64,000 nt of DNA from the NCBI RefSeq assembly GCF_000521805.1, contig NZ_JAMB01000002.1, forward strand, positions 206,358 through 270,357, in the 5' to 3' direction. This DNA is from Marinomonas ushuaiensis DSM 15871 (GTDB lineage: Bacteria > Pseudomonadota > Gammaproteobacteria > Pseudomonadales > Marinomonadaceae). Positions 1 through 8,141 of this stretch are shown here, piece by piece. How positions within the stretch are numbered: position 1 is the first letter of the stretch; each line of letters starts with the position of its first letter. Under the pieces are notes generated by a model that saw only the letters and a program-made list of their open reading frames with translations, was not told the DNA's origin and made no database searches. Both the position numbers and the translations under genes were made by a program.

Positions 1-506
1 ATATCGACATTATTTACCAAGGCGCGGCTCAGGTTCAACAAGCCCTAATGACCGAGGCGGTAGATGGCGCGGCAATTTTAGAGCCTGTCGTTAGCATCAT
101 TCGCGACAAAAAATCCGATGCAAAAGTTGTCGCGTCTGGTTCTGGTATGTTTCCTCATCAACCTGGTGCTGTCATGGTTGTACGTGAATCACTAATTAAT
201 GAACATCCTGAGCTAGTAAAAGCGTTAGTGAAAGCACACATCGCGGCAACCGACCAATTACGTAATGATCCAGAAAAAGCAGTGAAGGCCGTTGGTAAAT
301 ACGTCGGTGGTGGTCGTTTACCGAAGAAGATTGTCTTGAATGCATTAAAAAATTCACGTAATCAATTCGAAGCTAACCCGAATGCCATTATTGACGGCAC
401 TCGTACCATGCATGATTTTCAAGCTAATCAGGGCACACTGAAAGTAAGTGTTGATCTTAATGCCTTGTTTGATGTTCGTTTTTATAACGATTTAGTTAAG
501 GAGTAA
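1..506 (+). CDS. ABC transporter substrate-binding protein, NitT/TauT type (5' truncated)
   Basis: This is the C-terminal part of a periplasmic solute-binding protein. The frame is open from base 3 to the stop at 504-506, so the real start lies left of the window and the Met at 48 is internal. The visible part (about 167 residues) has the NitT/TauT pattern: a segment ending in GAAILEPVV that binds the ligand lobe, then HPELVKALVKAH and a helical tail. It is followed 9 nt later by the permease, whose ribosome site (AAGGAG) lies over this stop. Sulfonate, taurine, nitrate or a pyrimidine precursor are all possible ligands. The downstream DsrE-like gene hints at sulfur, but that is inference. 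Confidence 0.85.
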   Translation, partial: IDIIYQGAAQVQQALMTEAVDGAAILEPVVSIIRDKKSDAKVVASGSGMFPHQPGAVMVVRESLINEHPELVKALVKAHIAATDQLRNDPEKAVKAVGKYVGGGRLPKKIVLNALKNSRNQFEANPNAIIDGTRTMHDFQANQGTLKVSVDLNALFDVRFYNDLVKE

Positions 507-515
507 TAGCCCATC

Positions 516-1298
516 ATGGCATCACAGGCTCACCCTTTAACACGATCCCGATTAGGGCGTGCTTTATTGGGAATCATCGGTGTGGCGGCGTTTGTCATGC
601 TCTGGAAATATGCCCAGTCAGCAGGTTGGGCAGCAGCAGGAACCATACCAGACCCCTTTAAATTACCACAAGCACTGGTTGATGAATGGACATCTGAACG
701 TTTATTACCAGCGGTTCTTTCTAGTTTGGTTCACTATGCTTGGGGCTTGGCGATTGGTACGTTTCTTGGTTTTTTGGTCGGTACCTTAGCCGCCTCGTCG
801 TCTTTGCTAGACGCATTACACGCTTGGTTGGCGCGGATTCTTCGCCCTATTCCACCTTTGGCTTGGGTTGTCTTTGCCATTGCTTGGTTCAAAGTTAGCC
901 ATGCAGGAGCTGCCTTTGTTATTGCGATAGGCGTGTTCTGGGTAAATTACTTTGCGACTTATTCTGCAGTGCGTAATGTGGATTCCCGTTTTTATGAATT
1001 GGCTCGTGCTTTTGGTCAAAACGGACATTTTCGTCAAGCGCTTCAAGTGACCTTGCCGGGAGCCGCAACGGGGATTTTTTCAGGCATACGTACCGGTATT
1101 GGCCAAGCTTGGATGACATTAATCGCTGCTGAATTGTTGGGCGTTCCAGGAATGGGACAAGAAATGAATTCAGCCGCAGGCGTTGGTGCTTACGAAGTGG
1201 TTGTGGTTTACATGCTAATTATTTCTCTGGTTTACACCTTGAGCGATACCCTGTTTGGTTTTATTGAAAAGCGAGTACTGACATGGCGTCCATCCTAA
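516..1298 (+). CDS. ABC transporter permease, NitT/TauT (SsuC/TauC-like)
   Basis: A 260-residue inner-membrane permease with about six hydrophobic segments. The first is at residues 14-32. The cytoplasmic EAA loop, which docks on the ATPase, lies near residues 160-195 (ELARAFGQNG followed by LPGAATGIFSGIR). Length and loop fit the SsuC/TauC family that forms a homodimeric channel with two ATPase subunits. The start has AAGGAG upstream. Its 3' end overlaps the ATPase gene by 16 nt, which points to translational coupling. The substrate cannot be read from the permease. Confidence 0.9.
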   Translation: MASQAHPLTRSRLGRALLGIIGVAAFVMLWKYAQSAGWAAAGTIPDPFKLPQALVDEWTSERLLPAVLSSLVHYAWGLAIGTFLGFLVGTLAASSSLLDALHAWLARILRPIPPLAWVVFAIAWFKVSHAGAAFVIAIGVFWVNYFATYSAVRNVDSRFYELARAFGQNGHFRQALQVTLPGAATGIFSGIRTGIGQAWMTLIAAELLGVPGMGQEMNSAAGVGAYEVVVVYMLIISLVYTLSDTLFGFIEKRVLTWRPS

Positions 1299-2014
1299 AT
1301 ATTGAAGACTTAAGCTACCATTATCGTAACAGTCCAGATCCCGTTTTTGCTGATTTGAATCTTCGGATGGAAGATGGTGAGTTCATCGCTGTCGTTGGTG
1401 GCTCTGGCGTTGGCAAATCGACTCTATTACGTTGTGTTGCCGGCCTTACTACAGCGAGTCATGGCAGCATTACTCTTGATGTTGAGGAAGATGATACCCG
1501 ACGTTCTCGCAGTGTTGTGTTTCAAGATGGTCGTCTAATGCCTTGGCGTCGATTGCGTAGCAATGTAGCTTATGGACTAACAGGACTCAAACTCACAGCA
1601 GAAGAAAAACGCAACCGAGTAGATGAAGTACTAAAACTGACTCGTCTTGACGAGTTGGCTGAGCGTTGGCCACATCAATTATCTGGCGGACAAGTGCAGC
1701 GCGGAGGCATTGCCAGAGCCTTAGCGGTGCAACCTCACTTGTTATTGATGGATGAGCCTTTCAGTGCGGTAGACGCGATTACTCGTCAACATTTACAAGA
1801 TCAGTTGCTAGCAATCTGGGAACAAACTCGTAAAGCAGTGATGTTTATCACCCATGATATTGAAGAAGCGGTATATTTAGCGGACCGTGTGGTGGTACTG
1901 TCTGGTTCACCTGCGAACATAGTGTTAGATAAGCGAATTGATCTATCTCGCCCACGTCATCGTGGTACAGATGGATTACAAAAAATCGCTCAAGAGATTG
2001 CAAACGCACTTTAA
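1283..2014 (+). CDS. ABC transporter ATP-binding protein, NitT/TauT (SsuB/TauB-like)
   Basis: A 243-residue ATPase energising the importer. Visible motifs are Walker A GGSGVGKST near residues 38-46, signature LSGGQVQR near 133, Walker B LLLMDEPFSAVD near 153-164, and the switch His in FITHD. The SsuB/TauB/NrtD group is about this long. It starts inside the permease gene and is followed after 19 nt by the DsrE-like gene. The set reads as binding protein, permease, ATPase, accessory protein in one transcript. Confidence 0.92.
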   Translation: MASILNIEDLSYHYRNSPDPVFADLNLRMEDGEFIAVVGGSGVGKSTLLRCVAGLTTASHGSITLDVEEDDTRRSRSVVFQDGRLMPWRRLRSNVAYGLTGLKLTAEEKRNRVDEVLKLTRLDELAERWPHQLSGGQVQRGGIARALAVQPHLLLMDEPFSAVDAITRQHLQDQLLAIWEQTRKAVMFITHDIEEAVYLADRVVVLSGSPANIVLDKRIDLSRPRHRGTDGLQKIAQEIANAL

Positions 2015-2033
2015 TTTTTAAGAGGATATCGCT

Positions 2034-2336
2034 ATGGCAGTTACTCAATTGTTGATCCATGCACCAACAGTAGATGCTCTAAAACGAGCTCAGAATAACG
2101 CACGTAATTTACTAAAACTAGAACCCGATGCTCAAATAGAAATCGTCGTCAATGGCCCAGCGGCAGCATTGGCCGTTACCTTTAGTGACGAGGATATTTT
2201 AAATAGATTAGTGATTTGTCGTAACAGCCTACAAGCGCAAACACTTTCCGTCCAAGCTAACGTGAAACAAGTCGATGCAGCGGTTCAGTACATTGCTCAT
2301 CAGCAAATGAAAGGTTGGTCTTACATGCGAGCGTAA
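2034..2336 (+). CDS. DsrE/DsrF-like small protein
   Basis: A 100-residue soluble protein with the DsrE-like alpha/beta fold pattern: a beta strand (QLLIHAP), a helix rich in basic residues, then EIVVNGPAAALAV and a late LVICRNSL segment. DsrE-like proteins often act in sulfur relay through a conserved Cys; the only Cys is in VICRNSL, the usual place for single-Cys members. AAGAGGATATCGCT precedes the ATG. Being last in a probable sulfonate-type importer operon suggests a link to sulfur handling, which is inference. No signal peptide is seen. Confidence 0.7.
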   Translation: MAVTQLLIHAPTVDALKRAQNNARNLLKLEPDAQIEIVVNGPAAALAVTFSDEDILNRLVICRNSLQAQTLSVQANVKQVDAAVQYIAHQQMKGWSYMRA

Positions 2337-2411
2337 GACCTTTGGTCTGTGAATAGTGATGCGGGTAAGAGAGAAGAAAGAAGAGATAATATATAAAAGC
2401 TAGGGAAGGCT

Positions 2412-2531
2412 TTAATTATCTAAACGATGTAAACCCGCCATTTCTTTCTTTTCATAGCCAAGTTGAGTTAACAAACTGAGTTTACGACGCTTAAGGGTCT
2501 GTTTTGATTTGGCAGACAACTTCACCACCAT
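2412..2531 (-). CDS. Candidate 39-aa basic small protein overlapping the end of the YafJ gene
   Basis: Reading minus from the ATG at 2531, a 39-codon frame runs 80 nt past the end of the amidotransferase gene. The peptide is Lys/Arg-rich (QTLKRRKLSLLTQLGYEKKE) and ends HRLDN before TAA. Codon choice past the overlap resembles real genes here, and GGGGAG lies about 11 nt before the ATG. It could be a translationally coupled microprotein or the tail of a longer gene that lost its 5' part. No family is recognised and expression is unproven. Confidence 0.35.
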   Translation of the reverse strand: MVVKLSAKSKQTLKRRKLSLLTQLGYEKKEMAGLHRLDN

Positions 2532-3279
2532 CAAACACACACAACTCCCCTTCTTCCATTTGTTCCCATTTCTCATCTTGGGTTAGAGGTTGTGTCGCGA
2601 TGACGGTGACGACGTCTTTGTCTGTGGTGACTTCTTTGAAGTCGATGATGACGTCTTCGTCCGATAAGGTCGCTTTTTTAAAGGGTGCTCGGCGGGTGAT
2701 CCAATGAAGTTTGGTGGTGCAAAAGCAATATAATTTGTCGCCATCTGACAGCATCATATTGAAGACACCACGAGCTTTTAGTTGCAACGCCAGTTCAGAT
2801 AAAGCGCCAGAGAGCATTTCTAGAGAAGGTTCATTTTCACCAAATCGCGATTGCAGCTGCTCAATGATCCAGCAAAAAGCACGTTCTGAATCTGTGCTAC
2901 CAAGCGGGTGATGAACAGAGACTGGCAACAAAGCCATTGCGTCTTCAAGTTGTCCATTGTGAGCGTATGACCAAGTTTTCCCCCAAAGCAAACGGCTAAA
3001 AGGATGCGTATTTAATAAACAAACTCCTCCAACATTGGCTTGGCGAATATGGCTGATAACAATGTCGCACTTTAATGAGGTGCTGCTGATGATTTCTGCC
3101 ATGTCGGAGTCGGCGCTGGGTCTTGGGTCATGAATCGACCAAACATCGCCATCGCGGTACATGGCCATTCCCCAGCCGTCTTTGTGTGGCCCTGTTCGAC
3201 CGCCACGAGCGCGTAATCCTGAAAAACTAAAACATATATCCGTTGGCACATTCGCGCTCATGCCTAATAACTCACACAT
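2491..3279 (-). CDS. yafJ: Class II glutamine amidotransferase, YafJ family
   Basis: A 262-residue protein with an N-terminal nucleophile glutaminase domain. Cys2 follows the initiator Met directly (MCELLGM), as needed for the free N-terminal Cys that attacks glutamine. Other class II marks are RGGRTGPHKDGWG, HIRQANVGG and NTHPF with AHNGQL. Members lack a recognisable acceptor domain, so the acceptor is unknown; a hydrolase acting on gamma-glutamyl compounds is an alternative. Its start overlaps the end of the upstream VWA gene by 8 nt, so the two are probably co-transcribed. Confidence 0.9.
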   Translation of the reverse strand: MCELLGMSANVPTDICFSFSGLRARGGRTGPHKDGWGMAMYRDGDVWSIHDPRPSADSDMAEIISSTSLKCDIVISHIRQANVGGVCLLNTHPFSRLLWGKTWSYAHNGQLEDAMALLPVSVHHPLGSTDSERAFCWIIEQLQSRFGENEPSLEMLSGALSELALQLKARGVFNMMLSDGDKLYCFCTTKLHWITRRAPFKKATLSDEDVIIDFKEVTTDKDVVTVIATQPLTQDEKWEQMEEGELCVFDGGEVVCQIKTDP

Positions 3280-5137
3280 CGTTTACGTCATCACCTTTTG
3301 CAGATTTATTTTTCTTCGACAATCGGTACAAGAATATACCTCCGCCTATTATTAAAAGACCACCTAAATTCAGCGCAGCATACATTATCCATTCTGTGGA
3401 GGATATGCTCACTTCTTGCTGTTGGTTAGCCGCTTTTTCTGGATTAAGCGGTAAAGTTCTATCTGGAATGGCCTCTTCACTTTCTCCCACTTCATTAACG
3501 ATAGAAATAGCAGGCGGAACCAAGACTGGCATCAGATCATTATTAGACGATGTGGTAGGCGTCAATAAAATATTCACTGGTACCTCTTCACCTAGCATTA
3601 CTTTTACATCTCCGTCGCCTTCGCGCGAGTAGCTCCAGTAAGGAGTCCAATAATCAAAACGCAACCCTGTTTGTGTGACGCCAACTAATTTTGCTCGTAC
3701 TTTAACGCTGTCATTAGAGGAAACTGGAATTATTTTTTCCCAATGTCCTTGACCAACAAGAGGCATTTCTTCAACTTCAACCGCACCGCTGTTATAAGTA
3801 AATTCAAGCCTCATGTTTGAACGTAAAATATTTAGTTTCAAGTTTACGGGCTTTGCTGAAAAAGCGACTAGATTACCTTCGGGATTGCTTCCAGAAAATT
3901 CAACCGCTGGATGAACGGTAAAATATTGGCTCAGTTGGCGTGAAAAGGTTTTCCCATCAATCAAGCTAATAAGTTCATAGTTACCCGGCTCTGTGATACC
4001 TGCTACACGCTGTTTAAATTGGCTGTTCGATTTGGTCATTTCATAGGAAAAAATAGTTTCTTTTTTCTCTCCGTTAAGGCGTACTAAAGTTTGACTAACG
4101 GTCAGTAAATTTAGAACCTTATCGTCTTTGATTTGCACATCTCTTTCAAACAATCCAACGGTGGAATAAATCATTTCATTTACAAAAACTATTGGCGATA
4201 TTGGTGTGGCTTGGGCGCTTAAGTTCGTAATAATACGAATACTACTACGTTCAAGGTCAACATTATCGACTTGCCATTCGCCAGAATCCGGCTTGCTGAT
4301 GGTTATTAGAGTGTAATGATCAGACGCCGATACGGTCGCACTGGTTTTATTCACCAAGGACAAGACGTTACCATTCGGTTTTATAATATGTGGCTGTATG
4401 CCATTTTCGTGAAATACGACCAACGTAAGTTCATCAATCGCATCATCAACAACAAAGCGGTTGCCGTCAAAAGGCAATTCATCCGATGGCGATGCTTGAG
4501 AAAAAATACGATCAAATGTCGCGAGTAAATCTTCTGGAATGGCAACTTCTGTATGAGTGGCGCTGGTTCTAAGGGAAAGAGATTCAAGCAGTTCTTTGTC
4601 GGTATAGCCTGTCATTGAAATGGTATGCAGATGAATACCGTTTTCTTCTAGCTTTTTCGTTAAATCATTCAGGATACGATCTCGCGATGCTTTATTGATT
4701 TCCTCATCCAAACTGATATCAACCATGCCATCGGTCACTAAAATCCAATGACGATCAAAACCTTGGTCTAAATCACCCGCATCTGGCGTTTCTAGAAGCA
4801 GTTTCATAATAGCTTCTAAATCGGTTTTTACATCTTGTGTTACGTAGCTATTAACATAATTAGCGAGCTTGGCTTTGGTGTCTTTATTAACTGGTGCTTC
4901 AGGCAATAAAACACGAGGTGCTTCACCAAATAACCAAATACCAAGTGTGGCTTTTTCTTCTGGCGCAAGATTTGAGATAAGACGCAGAGCCTCAGCGGTG
5001 AGTTTATCAGGGTCACTGATCAACATACTGCCGGAAGCATCCACAATAACGCGGAATTGAGTATCCGCTTGACTCAGTGGAGCCAAGAAGAATAAAACGG
5101 CAGATAACAACACAGTATTTACTTTCAACCACTTCAC
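3272..5137 (-). CDS. Membrane-anchored VWA-domain protein (TIGR03503-like)
   Basis: A 621-residue envelope protein. Residues 1-24 form a signal peptide ending SQA. A von Willebrand A domain follows (about 27-215) with an intact MIDAS: D33, S35, S37 in DASGSM and a later TDGMVD. The middle is rich in beta-sandwich-like sequence. A Pro/Glu-rich stretch leads to one membrane segment near 587-608 and a Lys-rich cytoplasmic tail, so the body is periplasmic. This layout matches the conserved TIGR03503 family of marine gammaproteobacteria, whose role is unknown. It lies just upstream of yafJ with overlapping ends. Confidence 0.8.
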   Translation of the reverse strand: MKWLKVNTVLLSAVLFFLAPLSQADTQFRVIVDASGSMLISDPDKLTAEALRLISNLAPEEKATLGIWLFGEAPRVLLPEAPVNKDTKAKLANYVNSYVTQDVKTDLEAIMKLLLETPDAGDLDQGFDRHWILVTDGMVDISLDEEINKASRDRILNDLTKKLEENGIHLHTISMTGYTDKELLESLSLRTSATHTEVAIPEDLLATFDRIFSQASPSDELPFDGNRFVVDDAIDELTLVVFHENGIQPHIIKPNGNVLSLVNKTSATVSASDHYTLITISKPDSGEWQVDNVDLERSSIRIITNLSAQATPISPIVFVNEMIYSTVGLFERDVQIKDDKVLNLLTVSQTLVRLNGEKKETIFSYEMTKSNSQFKQRVAGITEPGNYELISLIDGKTFSRQLSQYFTVHPAVEFSGSNPEGNLVAFSAKPVNLKLNILRSNMRLEFTYNSGAVEVEEMPLVGQGHWEKIIPVSSNDSVKVRAKLVGVTQTGLRFDYWTPYWSYSREGDGDVKVMLGEEVPVNILLTPTTSSNNDLMPVLVPPAISIVNEVGESEEAIPDRTLPLNPEKAANQQQEVSISSTEWIMYAALNLGGLLIIGGGIFLYRLSKKNKSAKGDDVNDV

Positions 5138-5186
5138 GTTTGCGAACTCCTTGAATTACTTTGCTGACATTAGCCACTGCTTTCGA

Positions 5187-5666
5187 TCAAGTTACATCAT
5201 ACGGCTCTGGCATACCATGCACCCACTTTATGATGTGAATGTCCCAATCTTCTTCGTCCACTGTATTCTCATTCACTGCATAATGTCGAACGGTTAATCC
5301 TTGATTCAACATTTCTTGATTGTTACCTACGATCAAAGGATGCCAATTCGGTAGGTTTTTCGTCTCGTGCAACACACGATAGCTACAGGTATCTGGCAAC
5401 CAATGAAATTCATCAATCTGATCTGCTGTTAACGTAATACAACTTGGCACTTCTGTTTGTCGAGTTTTGTATACTTTGCATTGACAGGTTGCTGGATTAA
5501 GTTGATGGCAAGAAAGGTTCGTATAAAACACTTCTTCTGTTTCATCGTCCTGCAACTTCTGCAAGCAACATTTACCACAACCGTCGCAAATAGATTCCCA
5601 TTCGACTGGAGACATTTGCTCCAATGGTGTGGTTTTCCAAAAAGGTTCTGTACGCTTTGCAATCAT
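5187..5666 (-). CDS. ycgN: YcgN family cysteine-cluster protein
   Basis: A 159-residue protein, close to the usual 150 residues, of the UPF0260/YcgN family. The family mark is the Cys-rich core: CDGCGKCC near residues 28-35, then a CHQLNPATCQC cluster and CSYR, likely metal or Fe-S ligands. A conserved WHPL follows. The cellular function is not established. It lies 23 nt downstream of ycgL, which follows rnd, the same rnd-ycgL-ycgN order as in pseudomonads. Confidence 0.9.
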   Translation of the reverse strand: MIAKRTEPFWKTTPLEQMSPVEWESICDGCGKCCLQKLQDDETEEVFYTNLSCHQLNPATCQCKVYKTRQTEVPSCITLTADQIDEFHWLPDTCSYRVLHETKNLPNWHPLIVGNNQEMLNQGLTVRHYAVNENTVDEEDWDIHIIKWVHGMPEPYDVT

Positions 5667-5689
5667 AGATCTTTAGCAACCATCGTTCG

Positions 5690-5983
5690 TTAGTAAACAG
5701 CTTGTGTTGGTGTTTTATAAAGATCTAATAAATATTCATCTTTAACTGGCGGCAATTGCAAATAAAAACCTTTCTCTCGAATACCTTTCGTCACGTTTTC
5801 CGGTGTTGCTCGAGCTAACTTACTTTCATTCGTTAATAACATTGTCATGGCACTAATACCTTTTCCAAAACGCGCCATAAGCTCTTCTGGAATTTTTTTA
5901 AGACCAATGCTTTTTTCTACATACAAGTACATTCCATCATGTTTTGAAGAGCGAAAAACTTCTACGATTAAGTGCTGTTTCAT
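5690..5983 (-). CDS. ycgL: YcgL domain-containing protein
   Basis: A 97-residue small protein of the YcgL (UPF0745) family. The diagnostic stretches are [14 protein letters not shown] near the N-terminus, PEELMARFG in the middle and GFYLQLPP near the end. Homologues are soluble alpha/beta proteins of unknown activity, usually next to RNase D. Here it sits 69 nt after rnd and 23 nt before ycgN, all on the minus strand. The length equals the family norm, so the start is secure. Confidence 0.9.
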   Translation of the reverse strand: MKQHLIVEVFRSSKHDGMYLYVEKSIGLKKIPEELMARFGKGISAMTMLLTNESKLARATPENVTKGIREKGFYLQLPPVKDEYLLDLYKTPTQAVY

Positions 5984-6052
5984 AATTTTCTCAAAGCGAT
6001 TTTCTCGCTGTATTAAAACTTTTAAACTTTGATTTTTAGTATATTTCCCGAA

Positions 6053-7195
6053 TTAATTTTTTTTAAACTTTTCCAATACGGGATCAATAATGGCATCACG
6101 TCGCCAGCCATTCATGGCTGGATTTTTCCAATCAATTTGGGTGCCATCGTACAAATAACGTACCAAAGGCTCTAATAACTTACGCTTCATCATGGCTTCT
6201 GGTGCAATATTCAATGCGGTGGAACGCTCACGAACAAAAGATTTAATCGACTTGCTCAAATCTCCTGTTTGAGAAGGCAAAGGAATTTCCAGTGGCAATT
6301 GATATTCATCTGCAGACAATTCGTCAACCAACGCCATTTTTTCTAGGATCACATCACCGTATAAACGATGCTGTCGACCGGTTAATTCTTCTGCTTCAGA
6401 AATGGCTTTATGATGAGTCGGTAAGATTTTAGATAAAGACCACAATGTACGATCCTTTAATATCTTTCCTTTTGGTACATCTTCTTTACGCGCTTGTTCA
6501 TCACGCCAAATAAACAACAATCTCAGTAAAGTCAAACCTGCTGGAGACAAACGCCAAGCCGTTTTTACGCCAGCCCAGTTTTGCTCTGGGTCTGAGTTCA
6601 TTTGATATTGCCATTTCAAAGATTCACAATCTTCTAATACCCAATCAAGCATGTTTTTTTCAGCTAGACGAGCAATTTGCAAAGGATATACTTTGGCTAA
6701 ATAAACAACATCAAGAGCGGCATAACGCTTTTGTGCATCCGTTAATGGACGTTGAACCCAATCAGACTGAGTTTCATCTTTGGCCACTTCAATCTTTAAG
6801 TATTCATGAATCAGCTTAACGTAACTTAACGACCATTGGCCTGTTGCATACGCTTCACCGATTTGTGTGTCATAAAATGGTGTTGGTAAAACACCTAATA
6901 GACGATCAAAAACATCTAAATCTTCAGAGCAAGCATGGAACACCTTCATCACAGAAGGATTTACCATAAGAGCGCGCAACGGATCCCATTCATCGATATT
7001 AAGAGGATCAATCAGTACAGCTTTGTCACCTTCACTAATCTGAATCAACCCTGTAATAGGAAAATAGGTTGTGCGACGAATAAATTCAGTATCAACAGCA
7101 ATCACTGGCAATTGCGTCCAGTAATCACACCAACTTATCAGTGATTCATTGTCGGCAACCCAAATAATATTCAGAGGCTCATCTTGGTCATTCAT
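6053..7195 (-). CDS. rnd: Ribonuclease D
   Basis: A 380-residue 3'-5' exoribonuclease that trims tRNA and other small RNA 3' ends. The DEDDy nuclease domain fills residues 10-180: D35 and E37 in AVDTEF, the second Asp in HACSEDLDVF, and YAALDVVYL near 159-167 with the catalytic Tyr and last Asp. HRDC-like helical domains follow. It starts 1 nt after the recR stop, so it is probably translated by coupling from the dnaX-ybaB-recR message. Confidence 0.95.
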   Translation of the reverse strand: MNDQDEPLNIIWVADNESLISWCDYWTQLPVIAVDTEFIRRTTYFPITGLIQISEGDKAVLIDPLNIDEWDPLRALMVNPSVMKVFHACSEDLDVFDRLLGVLPTPFYDTQIGEAYATGQWSLSYVKLIHEYLKIEVAKDETQSDWVQRPLTDAQKRYAALDVVYLAKVYPLQIARLAEKNMLDWVLEDCESLKWQYQMNSDPEQNWAGVKTAWRLSPAGLTLLRLLFIWRDEQARKEDVPKGKILKDRTLWSLSKILPTHHKAISEAEELTGRQHRLYGDVILEKMALVDELSADEYQLPLEIPLPSQTGDLSKSIKSFVRERSTALNIAPEAMMKRKLLEPLVRYLYDGTQIDWKNPAMNGWRRDAIIDPVLEKFKKN

Positions 7196-7196
7196 T

Positions 7197-7790
7197 TTAG
7201 AGTGTCTTCCGTCCCTCTAACGCTAACGCCAGAGTGTTTCCATCAACGTATTCAAGCTCGCCACCCATAGGAACGCCATGAGCAATACGGCTAACATTGA
7301 TGTTCAATGTTTTTAATTTTTCAGCAATGTAGTGACAAGTCGCCTCGCCTTCTACTGTTGAATTCGTGGCAATAATCGCCTCTTCAACATCATTGTGCTG
7401 AACCAAGGCTTCCAAACGATCTAAGCCTAATTCTTCTGGGCCAATTCCATCAATCGGAGATAAATGCCCCAATAAAACAAAATAGCGACCAGTGAAAGTA
7501 CCTGCTGATTCAATCGCTACAACGTCTGCTGGTGTTTCTACAATACACAAACGCTTTGGATCACGCTCCGGGTCTTGGCAAAGCTGGCACTCTGATTCTT
7601 CGGTCAGAGTGCGGCAACTTGAGCAACGCCCGACTTTGTCGAGCGCTTCACGTAATGCGTTCGCCAATCTATCAGCCCCTTGATTATCACGTTCGAGTAA
7701 GTACAAGGCCATTTTTTGAGCCGATCTTGGCCCAACACCTGGCAAACAACGCAATGATTCCATCAACTCTTTTATTAAGGGACTAAACAA
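7197..7790 (-). CDS. recR: Recombination mediator RecR
   Basis: A 197-residue protein that acts with RecF/RecO to load RecA on gapped DNA. Residues 1-55 hold the helix-hairpin-helix ([11 protein letters not shown]). A four-Cys zinc finger uses C56, C59, C68 and C71, and a Toprim domain follows ([12 protein letters not shown]). The start codon is TTG at 7790: GGAG lies 6 nt upstream and the resulting N-terminus MFSPLIKEL matches the family. It lies 9 nt downstream of ybaB, the classical dnaX-ybaB-recR order. Confidence 0.97.
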   Translation of the reverse strand: MFSPLIKELMESLRCLPGVGPRSAQKMALYLLERDNQGADRLANALREALDKVGRCSSCRTLTEESECQLCQDPERDPKRLCIVETPADVVAIESAGTFTGRYFVLLGHLSPIDGIGPEELGLDRLEALVQHNDVEEAIIATNSTVEGEATCHYIAEKLKTLNINVSRIAHGVPMGGELEYVDGNTLALALEGRKTL

Positions 7791-7799
7791 AGCAAACTC

Positions 7800-8126
7800 C
7801 TAGAAAGGCATTTTGAAGCCTGGTGGCAAAGACATACCTGCCGTCGCCGCTTCCATTTTTGCTTTTTGATCAACTTCAATATTACGCACGGCATCGTTTA
7901 CTGCCGCTGCGATTAGGTCTTCTAGCATTTCTTTATCATCAGCAAACAAAGAATCATCAATTGAAACACGCTTAACATCGTGACGACCTGTCATGACGAT
8001 CTTAACAAGGCCTGCACCGGCTTGGCCTTCTACTTCCATATTGGCAACTTCTTCTTGCGCTTTCTGCATGTTTTCTTGCATCTGTTGCGCTTGGCGCATC
8101 ATGTTACCCATACCACCTTTAAACAT
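7800..8126 (-). CDS. ybaB: YbaB/EbfC nucleoid-associated protein
   Basis: A 108-residue DNA-binding protein that forms a tweezer-like dimer and coats the nucleoid. The family N-terminus [10 protein letters not shown] followed by a helix rich in Gln/Met is intact. The ATG at 8126 is chosen over an in-frame TTG at 8141 because GGAGAG lies about 8 nt before this ATG and would be inside the longer version. The C-terminal tail [10 protein letters not shown] is typical. It sits between dnaX and recR. Confidence 0.95.
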   Translation of the reverse strand: MFKGGMGNMMRQAQQMQENMQKAQEEVANMEVEGQAGAGLVKIVMTGRHDVKRVSIDDSLFADDKEMLEDLIAAAVNDAVRNIEVDQKAKMEAATAGMSLPPGFKMPF

Positions 8127-8141
8127 AACTTTGCTCTCCAA

